64,000 nucleotides of DNA from Arthrobacter cupressi. GTDB lineage: Bacteria; Actinomycetota; Actinomycetes; Actinomycetales; Micrococcaceae. A program made the translations under genes and the position numbers. Shown in pieces: positions 1 through 8,443 of this stretch. The stretch covers positions 49,488-113,487 of the forward strand of contig NZ_FNEI01000014.1 of assembly GCF_900099975.1 (NCBI RefSeq). The letters are read 5' to 3'. The first letter of the stretch is position 1, and each line of letters starts with the position of its first letter. Below the pieces are notes generated by a model, which was not told the origin of the DNA, searched no databases, and worked only from the letters and a program-made list of their open reading frames with translations.

Positions 1-1
1 G

Positions 2-343
2 TTGCGCACCGAATCGGGCGCCAGCGTACCGCTCCTGCAGTCGCTGCTGGACTTCGGGCTCATCAGCCACGTCAACGGGAAGTTCGACGAGCACTCCCTC
101 CAGGTGGCCCGCGCCTGCGTGCAGCTTGAAAGCCACGGGCTGGAGCCGCGCCACCTGCGCCCGTTCCAGGCGGCCGCCGATCGCGAGTTCGGCCTGGTGG
201 AGCGCGCGGTGGCGCCGTTGCTGTCCCGCAAGGATGCGGCCTCCCAGTCCCGGGCGGCGGAAGCGGCCCGGGAAATCAGCGAACTTTGCCTCACCCTGCA
301 TCGTGCCCTGGTGCAGGACCGGATCTCACGCATGGAATCCTGA
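2..343 (+). CDS. ftsR: MerR-family regulator, FtsR type (3' part only)
   Basis: Only the last 113 codons are inside the window; the gene begins to the left, so the winged-helix DNA-binding part is missing. What remains is the helical C-terminal effector/dimerisation part typical of actinobacterial FtsR/Rv1828 proteins (a segment with DFGLIS, then FDEHSLQVARAC and QDRISRME at the end). In Corynebacterium glutamicum FtsR activates ftsZ. The order FtsR, DUF151 protein, second MerR regulator matches the known actinobacterial arrangement, which is the main reason for the name. Its stop overlaps the next start (TGATG at 341-345), so the two are translationally coupled. Confidence 0.75.
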   Translation: MRTESGASVPLLQSLLDFGLISHVNGKFDEHSLQVARACVQLESHGLEPRHLRPFQAAADREFGLVERAVAPLLSRKDAASQSRAAEAAREISELCLTLHRALVQDRISRMES

Positions 344-846
344 TGATTGAGGTCGAGATCGTCGGAGTGCGGATCGAGCTCCCCTCCAACCAGCCGCTGG
401 TCCTCCTCAAGGAGATGCAGGGGGAGCGGCATGTGCCCATCTGGATCGGCACGCCCGAGGCCAGCGCCATTGCCCTGGCACAGCAGGGCGTCGTGCCGCC
501 GCGGCCCATGACGCACGATCTGCTCGTTGACGTCGTCGAGGCCCTTGGCCATGCGATCGTCAGCGTGAACATCGTGGCCGTGGAGGACAACATCTTCTAC
601 GGCCAGCTCCAGTTCGACGACGGCACCACCGTCAGCTCGCGGGCGTCGGACGCGCTGGCCCTGGCCCTCCGTGCCAAGTGCCGAATCTGGTGCGCCGACG
701 CCGTCATGGAGGAAGCAGGCGTCCGGATCACCGAGCATGACGAAGGCGAAGAGGCCGAGCCGGGACCCAGCGTGGATGAGGAACGTGAGATGCGCCGTTT
801 CCGGGAGTTCCTGGACGACGTGGAGCCCGAGGATTTCGAAGGCTGA
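343..846 (+). CDS. Bifunctional nuclease family protein (DUF151/BFN)
   Basis: A 167-residue protein starting with MIEVEIVGVRIELP and ending in an acidic tail. The whole length is one BFN/DUF151 domain: the segment around VPIWIGTPEAS and the ALALRAKCRIWCADAVME stretch are typical of the family. Plant and some bacterial members have DNase/RNase activity; the actinobacterial role is not established. I chose the ATG at 343 because it overlaps the stop of the preceding MerR gene, although an in-frame start also exists at 286 inside that gene. It lies between two MerR regulators in a conserved group. Confidence 0.85.
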   Translation: MIEVEIVGVRIELPSNQPLVLLKEMQGERHVPIWIGTPEASAIALAQQGVVPPRPMTHDLLVDVVEALGHAIVSVNIVAVEDNIFYGQLQFDDGTTVSSRASDALALALRAKCRIWCADAVMEEAGVRITEHDEGEEAEPGPSVDEEREMRRFREFLDDVEPEDFEG

Positions 847-911
847 CAGTCTCTTAACGTTAAAGTCGAAGGTGAAACTTTCGACACGGCGCGAAAATGC
901 TCCGAGCGTCT

Positions 912-940
912 TTGACCTTGGGCCTCCACCCGCCTAACGT
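912..940 (+). promoter_or_regulatory. Sigma-70-type promoter for the second MerR gene
   Basis: TTGACC at 912-917 and TAACGT at 935-940 are separated by 17 bases, a good housekeeping promoter match. Transcription would start near 947, giving a leader of about 140 nt before the GTG at 1086. Just upstream are a perfect palindrome TTAACGTTAA (854-863) and an inverted repeat GTCGAA (865-870) / TTCGAC (880-885). Confidence 0.5.
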
Positions 941-1085
941 CGGAGGTATCAAGTTCCCGTTGCATGCACGGCCCGCGCAGGTCACACTGGAGAGTGCGGA
1001 CGCGTTTGAAATTACACGATTGACGTTCCAGTCGTGTGGCCGTGCACGCGCCATCCCCAGGGGAACTTCGGACAAGGAGGGTCAC

Positions 1086-1679
1086 GTGAGTCCCAAAGGC
1101 GAAGCAGGCGAGCTGAAGCAGGCCTCGATTGGTGTTGCTGCGCCCGCTAGCGGTGCCCAGGGTCTGCTCTTCACCGAGGACCTGCCGGTCCTTGACGAAG
1201 ACGCCGGCTATCGTGGCCCCACCGCATGCAAAGCTGCGGGGATCACCTACCGCCAGCTCGACTACTGGGCCCGCACCGGCCTGGTCGAACCCGCCGTGCG
1301 CGGCGCCGCCGGCTCCGGTTCCCAGCGGCTCTACGGCTTCCGCGACATCCTGGTCCTGAAGGTCGTCAAGCGCCTCCTGGACACCGGCGTTTCCCTCCAG
1401 CAGATCCGCGCCGCCGTCGAACACCTGCGGGAGCGCGGCGTTGAAGACCTCGCGCAGATTACCCTGATGAGCGACGGCGCGAGCGTCTACGAATGCACCT
1501 CCGCCGACGAGGTGATTGACCTCGTCCAGGGCGGACAGGGTGTCTTCGGCATCGCCGTCGGACGCGTCTGGCGCGAAGTGGAAGGCAGCCTCGCCGAACT
1601 GCCCAGCGAACACGCAGCCGAACAGACCTTCCCCGACGACGAACTCAGCAAGCGCCGCTCGGCCCGCCGTACCGGCTAG
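1086..1679 (+). CDS. MerR-family transcriptional regulator (Rv1830-like)
   Basis: A 197-residue regulator. Residues about 40-110 form the MerR winged helix: CKAAGITYRQLDYWARTGL, then the RLYGFRDILVLKVVKRLLD helix. The rest is a C-terminal helical domain without metal-binding cysteines, so this is not a metal sensor. The GTG at 1086 is chosen because AAGGAGG (1074-1080) lies directly upstream; the longer reading back to 897 would cross the promoter. It is the third gene of the FtsR/DUF151/MerR group, a set linked to cell-cycle and growth control in mycobacteria and corynebacteria. It probably regulates itself through the repeats at 854-885, but that is inference. Confidence 0.85.
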   Translation: MSPKGEAGELKQASIGVAAPASGAQGLLFTEDLPVLDEDAGYRGPTACKAAGITYRQLDYWARTGLVEPAVRGAAGSGSQRLYGFRDILVLKVVKRLLDTGVSLQQIRAAVEHLRERGVEDLAQITLMSDGASVYECTSADEVIDLVQGGQGVFGIAVGRVWREVEGSLAELPSEHAAEQTFPDDELSKRRSARRTG

Positions 1680-1696
1680 TCCGAACCGCAGCCGAC

Positions 1697-1737
1697 ACAA
1701 GGAAAGCCGCCTTCCACCGGAAGGCGGCTTTCCTTGT
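1697..1737. terminator. Bidirectional terminator between merR-type and parA-like genes
   Basis: A perfect 19-bp stem (1697-1715 with 1719-1737) and a 3-base loop, flanked by short A/T runs, lies between two convergent genes. Confidence 0.85.
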
Positions 1738-1758
1738 TGGTCAAGAAGAAGCCACGCG

Positions 1759-2637
1759 TTAGCGGCGGCGGCTGCGCAGTTCGATTGAGCCAGGCAGGCC
1801 GTTCGAGGCGGGTGAGCCGTTGGAGGCCAGCAGGTTTTCCAGCAGCGTGTCGAACAGCTTCGCGGTGACCTTGGCCGAATCGCCCGGCCAGTGGTGCACG
1901 GCGTGCGCGGCGCCCTGGATCTGCTGCCAGTTCGCCTGCTCGGGAATGTGCGGGGTCAGCAGCAGCTCGCCGAACATCGATTCCATTTCGGCGAGGCGGA
2001 AGCCGTGCTCCGAGGACCCGCTGCGCACCCTGTTGGCCACGATTCCCGCCGGAGCAAGCTGCGGGGCGAACTCCTTGCGGAAGAGCTGGATGGCGCGCAT
2101 GGTCCGTTCCGTGCCGGCGACCGAGAAGAGGCCGGGTTCGGCCACCAGCACCACGCGGTTGCTCGCGTTCCACGCCATGCGGGTGAGGCCGTTCAGCGAG
2201 GGCGGGCAGTCCACCAGGACCAGTTCATAAGAACCGGCGCCGGCAAGCACCGAGGCGAGGCGGCGGAGGTCGCGCCGTCCGAGGTCGGGGCGGTCGTAGA
2301 TGCCCGTGAACGCGGAGCCGACGGCGACATCCAGAACGGCGTGGCCGTTGCCGGCGGCGGGGGAACCTGCCGGGGCCGTGCCCTCGGGGATCTGGCCGAT
2401 CCAGCCGCTCGCCGCCACGTTCTCGCCCAGGCGCGCCTTGCGGGGGTTCTTGAGCATCCGGCCGATGTCCAGCTGTTCCGCAGGCTGGACGCCCAGTGCG
2501 GTGGTTGCGTCCGCGTGGGGATCAAGGTCCACAACCAGGGTGGGGATGCCGGCAGCCAGCGCCGCCGATGCCAGTCCCGTGGTCACGGATGTCTTGCCCA
2601 CGCCGCCCTTGAGGCTGCTGATGCTGACTACTTGCAC
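1759..2637 (-). CDS. ParA-family ATPase (orphan, no ParB nearby)
   Basis: A 292-residue ParA/MinD-type ATPase. The deviant Walker A box KGGVGKTS is at the N-terminus, followed by the Walker A' segment VVDLDPHADAT and the Walker B segment LVLVDCPPSLNG. Such proteins position plasmids, chromosome origins or protein complexes by ATP-driven dimerisation on DNA. No parB gene or parS-like repeats are nearby, so cargo is unknown. I chose GTG at 2637; a TTG at 2649 is also possible but directly abuts a TAGGTT hexamer (2650-2655, minus strand) that could be the -10, which would put transcription start near 2643. The C-terminus is short and Arg-rich (RSRRR). Confidence 0.85.
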   Translation of the reverse strand: MQVVSISSLKGGVGKTSVTTGLASAALAAGIPTLVVDLDPHADATTALGVQPAEQLDIGRMLKNPRKARLGENVAASGWIGQIPEGTAPAGSPAAGNGHAVLDVAVGSAFTGIYDRPDLGRRDLRRLASVLAGAGSYELVLVDCPPSLNGLTRMAWNASNRVVLVAEPGLFSVAGTERTMRAIQLFRKEFAPQLAPAGIVANRVRSGSSEHGFRLAEMESMFGELLLTPHIPEQANWQQIQGAAHAVHHWPGDSAKVTAKLFDTLLENLLASNGSPASNGLPGSIELRSRRR

Positions 2638-2964
2638 TTGAAAACCCAAAACCTAACGCCGGTTGCCGTGTAGCTGTGGTGAGTGTCCCGGACCCGCCGG
2701 AACGGGGACCTGGCTGACGCCCCAGAACATTCTATGTGGACCGGCCGGGGATTCACGGTTTCACCGTTCCGGACGCCCGCCGCGGCCTTCCAACAGCCAC
2801 CCGTCAGCACAGTTCAATAGCACGCAGGAGCGTGTTGCGAGTGAAGGTGAACTTCACGTGACGGAAGCCATTGTGACGGTTGACACAAAGATTTGTGTTT
2901 GTCCGGGCCGTTCTTACACACTGTGACCACCGACCGGTTACACCCGCAATGATGCAGGAGAAGT
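2638..2964. other. 327-bp divergent intergenic region between parA-like gene and pyc
   Basis: No gene is visible. It holds the parA-side -10 candidate TAGGTT (2650-2655, minus strand) and, towards pyc, two inverted repeats: GTGAA...TTCAC (about 2841-2857) and ACACAAA-ga-TTTGTGT (2883-2898). A TTGACA hexamer at 2880-2885 overlaps the second repeat but has no matching -10 at the right distance; TACACA at 2915-2920 is a possible -10. The repeats could be binding sites for a carbon regulator of pyc, which is inference. Confidence 0.4.
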
Positions 2965-5900
2965 ATGTTTTCCAAAATTCTGGTGGCCAATCGCGGCGAA
3001 ATCGCGATCCGTGCCTTTCGCGCCGGCTATGAGCTCGGCGCCAAGACTGTAGCGGTTTTCCCCCATGAGGATCGTAATTCGATTCACAGGCAGAAAGCCG
3101 ACGAGGCCTACCTGATCGGACAGGAAGGCCACCCTGTCCGTGCTTACCTGGACGTTGCGGAGGTCGTCAGGGTCGCCAAGGAGGCCGGGGCAGACGCGAT
3201 CTACCCGGGCTACGGCTTCCTGTCCGAGAACCCGGACCTCGCCCGCGCCGCCAAGGCAGAGGGCATCACCTTCGTGGGCCCGCCCGCCGAGGTCCTGGAG
3301 CTCGCCGGCAACAAGGTGGCCGCGCTCGAGGCTGCCCGTAAGGCCGGCGTTCCGGTCCTTAAGTCCAGCGCGCCGTCCCGCGACATCGACGAGCTGATCG
3401 CCGCCGCGGACGAGATCGGCTTCCCGATCTTCGCCAAGGCCGTTGCCGGCGGCGGTGGCCGCGGCATGCGCCGCGTCGAGACCCGCGAGGCACTCCCCGA
3501 GGCCCTGCAGTCCGCCATGCGCGAGGCCGACGCCGCGTTCGGTGACCCCACGATGTTCCTGGAGCAGGCCGTGCTGCGCCCGCGCCACATCGAGGTCCAG
3601 ATCCTCGCCGACGCCGAGGGCAACGTCATGCACCTCTTCGAGCGTGACTGTTCGCTGCAACGCCGCCACCAGAAGGTCATCGAGATCGCCCCGGCCCCGC
3701 AGCTGGACGACTCCATCCGCCAGGCGCTGTACCGCGACGCCGTCGCCTTCGCCAAGGCCCTGAACTACGTCAACGCGGGTACCGTGGAATTCCTCGTGGA
3801 CACCGCCGGCGAGCGTGCCGGCCAGCACGTCTTCATCGAGATGAACCCGCGCATCCAGGTGGAGCACACGGTCACCGAGGAAATCACCGACGTGGACCTC
3901 GTGCAGGCCCAGATGCGCATCGCCGCCGGCGAGACCCTGGCCGATCTCGGTCTCAGCCAGGAAAGCGTCTCCATCAAGGGTGCCGCCCTCCAGTGCCGCA
4001 TCACCACCGAAGACCCGGCCAACGGCTTCCGTCCCGACGTCGGAAAGATCACCGGTTACCGTTCGGCCGGCGGAGCCGGTGTACGGCTCGACGGCGGCAC
4101 CGTCTACTCGGGTGCCGAGATCAGCCCGCACTTCGACTCCATGCTGGTCAAGCTCACCTGCCGCGGCCGCGACTACCCGGCCGCGGTCAAGCGCGCCCGC
4201 CGTGCCCTGGCCGAGTTCCGCATCCGCGGCGTCTCGACGAACATCCCGTTCCTGCAGGCTGTGCTCGACGACGAGGACTTCGTGGCCGGAAACGTCGCCA
4301 CCTCCTTCATCGACGAACGTCCCGAACTGCTCAAGGCCCGGGTCTCCGCCGACCGCGGCACCAAGCTCCTGACCTGGCTTGCCGACGTCACTGTCAACAA
4401 GCCCAACGGCGAGCTCACGGTCCACTCGGACCCCACCGCCAAGCTGCCTTCCGTGGAGGGCAAGGCCATCCCGGCAGGCTCCCGGCAGAAGCTGCTGGAA
4501 CTGGGCCCCGAAGGGTTTGCCAAGGCGCTGCGCGAGCAGGACGCCGTCGCGGTCACCGACACCACGTTCCGTGACGCACACCAGTCCCTGCTGGCCACCC
4601 GCGTCCGTACCCGCGACCTCGTGGCAGCCGCCCCTGCCGTTGCCGCGCTGACCCCGCAGCTTCTGTCGGTCGAGGCGTGGGGCGGTGCGACCTACGACGT
4701 CGCGCTCCGCTTCCTTGGCGAAGACCCGTGGGACCGCCTGGCGGCCCTGCGCAAGGCACTGCCCAACGTCTGCCTCCAGATGCTGCTCCGCGGGCGCAAC
4801 ACGGTCGGCTACACCCCCTACCCGGAGGAAGTCACCGAGGCGTTCGTCAACGAGGCTGCAGCCACGGGCATCGACATCTTCCGGATCTTCGACGCCCTGA
4901 ACGACGTGAACCAGATGGCCCCGGCCATCCGCGCCGTCCGTGCCACCGGCACCGCCGTCGCAGAGGTCGCCCTCTGCTACACCAGCGACATGCTGGACCC
5001 GGAGGAGAAGCTCTACACCCTCGACTACTACCTGGAGCTGGCGCAGCGCATCGTCGACGCCGGAGCGCACATCCTCGCCATCAAGGACATGGCAGGCCTG
5101 CTGCGCCCCGCCGCGGCCGCCAAGCTGGTCTCTGCCTTGCGTGAGCGCTTCGACCTGCCGGTGCACCTGCACACCCACGACACCGCGGGCGGCCAGCTGG
5201 CCACGCTGCTGGCCGCCGTGGACGCAGGGGTCGACGCCGTGGACTCCGCCTCCGCCTCGCTCGCCGGAACCACCAGCCAGCCCTCCGCCTCCGCGCTCGT
5301 GGCCGCCCTGGCCCACACGCCGCGGGACACCGGCCTGGACCTGGCAGCCGTCAGCGCCATGGAACCCTACTGGGAGGCCGTGCGCCGGGTCTACGCACCG
5401 TTCGAGTCCGGGCTTCCGGGCCCCACCGGCCGTGTCTACCGGCACGAGATCCCGGGCGGCCAGCTGTCCAACCTGCGCCAGCAGGCCATCGCCCTGGGCC
5501 TCGGCGAGCATTTCGAAGCCATCGAGGACATGTACACGGCAGCGGACCGGATCCTCGGCCGCCTGGTCAAGGTCACGCCGTCCTCGAAGGTGGTGGGCGA
5601 TCTCGCCCTCCACCTGGTGGGCCTGAATGCAGACCCCGCGGACTTCAACGAGAACCCGCAGAACTACGACATCCCGGATTCGGTCATCGGCTTCCTGTCC
5701 GGCGAACTGGGCGATCCTCCCGGAGGCTGGCCGGAGCCGTTCCGGACCAAGGCTCTGCAGGGCCGCAGCATCAAGGTGCGGGACGTGGAACTGAGCGCAG
5801 AAGACAGCGCCGCGCTCAAGTCCGACTCCGCCACCCGCCGGCAGACCTTGAACCGCCTGCTCTTCGCCGGTCCCACCAAGGACTACCTGAAGAGCGTCGA

Positions 5901-6360
5901 AAGCTATGGCAACCTCTCGGTCCTGGATACCCGCGACTACCTGTACGGCCTGCAGCGCGGCGCCGAGCACGTGATTGAGTTGGAGAAGGGGGTCCGCCTG
6001 ATCGCCTCCCTCGAAGCGGTGTCCGAAGCCGACGAAAAGGGCATGCGCACCGTCATGTGCAAGCTCAACGGGCAGTCCCGCCCGGTGGTCGTCCGCGACA
6101 AGTCCGTGGTCAGCAACGTCAAGACCGCGGAGAAGGCCGATCCGTCGCAGCCGGGCCAGGTGGCCGCGCCGTTCGCCGGCGCCGTGACCGTGACTGTCAA
6201 GGCAGGCGATACCGTCAACGCCGGCGACACCGTCGCCACCATCGAGGCAATGAAGATGGAAGCATCCATCACCACCCCGGTGGCCGGCAAGGTCTCCCGC
6301 CTGGCCATCAACGCCGTCGAACAGGTCCAGGGCGGGGACCTGCTGATCGTCGTCGAGTAA
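2965..6360 (+). CDS. pyc: Pyruvate carboxylase
   Basis: A 1131-residue biotin enzyme that carboxylates pyruvate to oxaloacetate, the main anaplerotic step. Domains in order: biotin carboxylase (residues 1 to about 450, starting MFSKILVANRGEIAIRAFRAG and with the ATP-grasp glycine loop VAGGGGRGMRRV), carboxyltransferase (about 530-1000, with TDTTFRDAHQSLLATRVR and the metal-site HLHTHDTAGG), and a C-terminal biotin carrier domain with the biotinyl Lys1097 in EAMKMEAS. Length is normal for a single-chain pyruvate carboxylase. The ATG follows AGGAGAAGT. It stands alone, with a strong terminator behind it. Confidence 0.97.
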   Translation: MFSKILVANRGEIAIRAFRAGYELGAKTVAVFPHEDRNSIHRQKADEAYLIGQEGHPVRAYLDVAEVVRVAKEAGADAIYPGYGFLSENPDLARAAKAEGITFVGPPAEVLELAGNKVAALEAARKAGVPVLKSSAPSRDIDELIAAADEIGFPIFAKAVAGGGGRGMRRVETREALPEALQSAMREADAAFGDPTMFLEQAVLRPRHIEVQILADAEGNVMHLFERDCSLQRRHQKVIEIAPAPQLDDSIRQALYRDAVAFAKALNYVNAGTVEFLVDTAGERAGQHVFIEMNPRIQVEHTVTEEITDVDLVQAQMRIAAGETLADLGLSQESVSIKGAALQCRITTEDPANGFRPDVGKITGYRSAGGAGVRLDGGTVYSGAEISPHFDSMLVKLTCRGRDYPAAVKRARRALAEFRIRGVSTNIPFLQAVLDDEDFVAGNVATSFIDERPELLKARVSADRGTKLLTWLADVTVNKPNGELTVHSDPTAKLPSVEGKAIPAGSRQKLLELGPEGFAKALREQDAVAVTDTTFRDAHQSLLATRVRTRDLVAAAPAVAALTPQLLSVEAWGGATYDVALRFLGEDPWDRLAALRKALPNVCLQMLLRGRNTVGYTPYPEEVTEAFVNEAAATGIDIFRIFDALNDVNQMAPAIRAVRATGTAVAEVALCYTSDMLDPEEKLYTLDYYLELAQRIVDAGAHILAIKDMAGLLRPAAAAKLVSALRERFDLPVHLHTHDTAGGQLATLLAAVDAGVDAVDSASASLAGTTSQPSASALVAALAHTPRDTGLDLAAVSAMEPYWEAVRRVYAPFESGLPGPTGRVYRHEIPGGQLSNLRQQAIALGLGEHFEAIEDMYTAADRILGRLVKVTPSSKVVGDLALHLVGLNADPADFNENPQNYDIPDSVIGFLSGELGDPPGGWPEPFRTKALQGRSIKVRDVELSAEDSAALKSDSATRRQTLNRLLFAGPTKDYLKSVESYGNLSVLDTRDYLYGLQRGAEHVIELEKGVRLIASLEAVSEADEKGMRTVMCKLNGQSRPVVVRDKSVVSNVKTAEKADPSQPGQVAAPFAGAVTVTVKAGDTVNAGDTVATIEAMKMEASITTPVAGKVSRLAINAVEQVQGGDLLIVVE

Positions 6361-6374
6361 GCCAGAAGGCAAAC

Positions 6375-6412
6375 AAGAGGGAGGCCCGGGCTGTTGCCCG
6401 GGCCTCCCTCTT
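6375..6412. terminator. Bidirectional terminator between pyc and acyl-CoA ligase
   Basis: A 17-bp perfect stem (6375-6391 with 6396-6412), TGTT loop, with A-rich 5' and T-rich 3' flanks, sits between convergent genes. Confidence 0.85.
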
Positions 6413-6429
6413 TGTCTTGGCCGTGGAAG

Positions 6430-8241
6430 TCAGGAAACCTTCGGGGCCGCGTACATCTCCTCGATGACGGTCTCGAAGTCCTTCATCACCTGGGCGCGCT
6501 TGACCTTCATGGACGGCGTCAGGTGGCCGGACGCCTCGGTGAAGTCCGAGTCGACAATGCGGAAGGACTTAATGGCCTCCGCCTGGGACACGGACTGGTT
6601 TGCCTTGCTGATCAGCTCCTGCACCGCAGCCCGGACCACGGGATTGCCGGCGGCCTCCTGGAGCGAGGTGCCCGCGGGCAGCCCGTGGCGTTCCAGCCAG
6701 CCCGGGAGGGCTTCCTCGTCCAGAGTCACCAGGGCGCCGATGAACGGCCGGTTGTCGCCGAGCACCACCACCTGGGAGACGAGGGCGTCGGCGCGGATCT
6801 GGTCCTCCAGCAGCGCCGGGACCACGTTCTTGCCGCCGGCGGTGACGATGATTTCCTTCTTGCGGCCGGTGATCTTCAGGAAGCCCTGCTCATCCAGTTC
6901 CCCTATGTCGCCGGTGCGGAACCAGCCGTCCACGAAGGTCTCGTCCTGCAGGTCTTCCCGCTTGTAGTAGCCCTTCATGACGCAGACGCCCTTGGCGAGG
7001 ATTTCGCCGTCGTCCGCGATCCTGACCGCGTTGCCCGGCAGGGGAGCGCCCACGGTGCCGATCTTGATCAGGGACGGGGTGTTCACGGAGACGGGGGCCG
7101 TGGTTTCCGTCAGGCCGTAGCCTTCGAGGATCTGCAGGCCGATGCCCTGGAAGAAGTGGCCCAGGCGTTCGCCCAGCGGGCCGCCGCCGGAGACGGCGTG
7201 GGTGACCTGTCCGCCCATCGCTGCCCGGAGTTTGCCGTAGACGAGGCGGTCGAACAAAGCATGCTGGAGCCGCAGTCCCAGGCCGATGGAACCGGTCTGG
7301 CGTGCCTTCGAGTAGGCGATCGCGGTGTCGGCCGCTTTGTGGAAGATGCCGCCCTTGCCGCCGTCTTCGGCCTTGCTCAGTGCGGAGTTGTACACCTTTT
7401 CGAAAACCCGCGGCACGGCCAGGATGAAGGACGGCTTGAAGCTCTGCAGGTCCGCCAGCAGGTTCTTGATGTCCGGGGTGTGGGCCACCTGCGCGCCGGC
7501 GGCGACGGCCAGGACCGAGATGAAGCGGGCGAACACATGGGCGAGGGGCAGGAACATGATGGTCCGGGCACGTTCGTTGACCACGTCTCCCAGGGAGGCC
7601 AGGGCGTTGTCTGACAGTTCCACGAAGTTGCCGTGCGTCAGTTCGCAGCCCTTGGGACGTCCGGTGGTGCCCGAGGTGTAGATGATGGTGGCGGTGTCCG
7701 CCAGGACCGCCTTGCTGCGGCGGGCTTCCAGTTCCTCGTCGCTGACGCCGGTGCCCGCGCTGCGCAGCAGGTCCAGCCCGCCGCCTTCGAGCTGCCAGAC
7801 GTTGGCCACGGTGCCCAGGTCCTGCCCGGCCACGGCCTGCCGAATGATGTCCTCGTGGTGGGCGGCTTCGGCGAAGGCCGCCACGGCGCCGGAATCTCCG
7901 AGGTTCCAGGCGACCTGGGACGGGGATGACGTCTCGTAGATCGGAACCGAGATACCGCCGGCGAACCAGATGGCGAAATCCACCAGGGCCCATTCGTAGC
8001 GGGTGCGGGACATGATGCCCACGCGGTCACCGGCCTGCACGCCGTTGGCGATCAGGCCTTTCGCCAGGGCGGAGACGTCGGCAAGGAACTCGCGGGCATG
8101 GATGTCCTGCCACTGGCCGGCCCCGTTCAGCTTGGCAAAGAGCGCGGGGTTGGAAGGCTTGTCTGCCTGCCGGATCACGAGGTCCGTGATGTTGGTTTCA
8201 GGGGCGACATTTACAAGGGGCGGGACACTGACTTCACGCAC
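6430..8241 (-). CDS. Long-chain fatty acid-CoA ligase (FadD15-like)
   Basis: A 603-residue AMP-forming ligase that activates long-chain fatty acids to acyl-CoA for lipid synthesis or degradation. The AMP-binding signature TIIYTSGTTGRPKG lies at about 185-198, the second motif EGYGLTETTAP further on, then GWFRTGDIGE and the C-terminal-domain hinge GRKKEIIVTAGGKNV. The GTG at 8241 is preceded by AAAGGAGC. Mycobacterial FadD15 also lies in the pknL/aroG region, so the position is conserved. Exact chain-length preference cannot be read from the sequence. Confidence 0.92.
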   Translation of the reverse strand: MREVSVPPLVNVAPETNITDLVIRQADKPSNPALFAKLNGAGQWQDIHAREFLADVSALAKGLIANGVQAGDRVGIMSRTRYEWALVDFAIWFAGGISVPIYETSSPSQVAWNLGDSGAVAAFAEAAHHEDIIRQAVAGQDLGTVANVWQLEGGGLDLLRSAGTGVSDEELEARRSKAVLADTATIIYTSGTTGRPKGCELTHGNFVELSDNALASLGDVVNERARTIMFLPLAHVFARFISVLAVAAGAQVAHTPDIKNLLADLQSFKPSFILAVPRVFEKVYNSALSKAEDGGKGGIFHKAADTAIAYSKARQTGSIGLGLRLQHALFDRLVYGKLRAAMGGQVTHAVSGGGPLGERLGHFFQGIGLQILEGYGLTETTAPVSVNTPSLIKIGTVGAPLPGNAVRIADDGEILAKGVCVMKGYYKREDLQDETFVDGWFRTGDIGELDEQGFLKITGRKKEIIVTAGGKNVVPALLEDQIRADALVSQVVVLGDNRPFIGALVTLDEEALPGWLERHGLPAGTSLQEAAGNPVVRAAVQELISKANQSVSQAEAIKSFRIVDSDFTEASGHLTPSMKVKRAQVMKDFETVIEEMYAAPKVS

Positions 8242-8431
8242 GATAGCTCCTTTGATATCAACAGACCAATGCAGGGCTGCTCTAACTCTAATACGCCCGC
8301 CGTCCGGGTGTGTCGCAGTTCACCTACTGGCGAGTAACTTTACGGTGCAGCCCGGAAAACCGCCAACGGACGGGCGTTTCGAAGTGTGGCGTCCCGTTCC
8401 GTGGATCTCCGCGCCTGCCCTGCCGCCGGAA

Positions 8432-8437
8432 TAGGAT
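8432..8437 (+). promoter_or_regulatory. -10 element (TAGGAT), leaderless start of glk
   Basis: TAGGAT ends 6 bases before the ATG at 8444, so transcription should begin at or next to the start codon. Confidence 0.5.
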
Positions 8438-8443
8438 GGCGGG

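Noticed and set aside
2938..6372. A 1144-codon open frame on the minus strand opposite pyc
   Set aside because: It mirrors the codon bias of pyc, gives Gly/Val/Arg-rich sequence without motifs and has no ribosome-binding site. It is a typical high-G+C antisense shadow.
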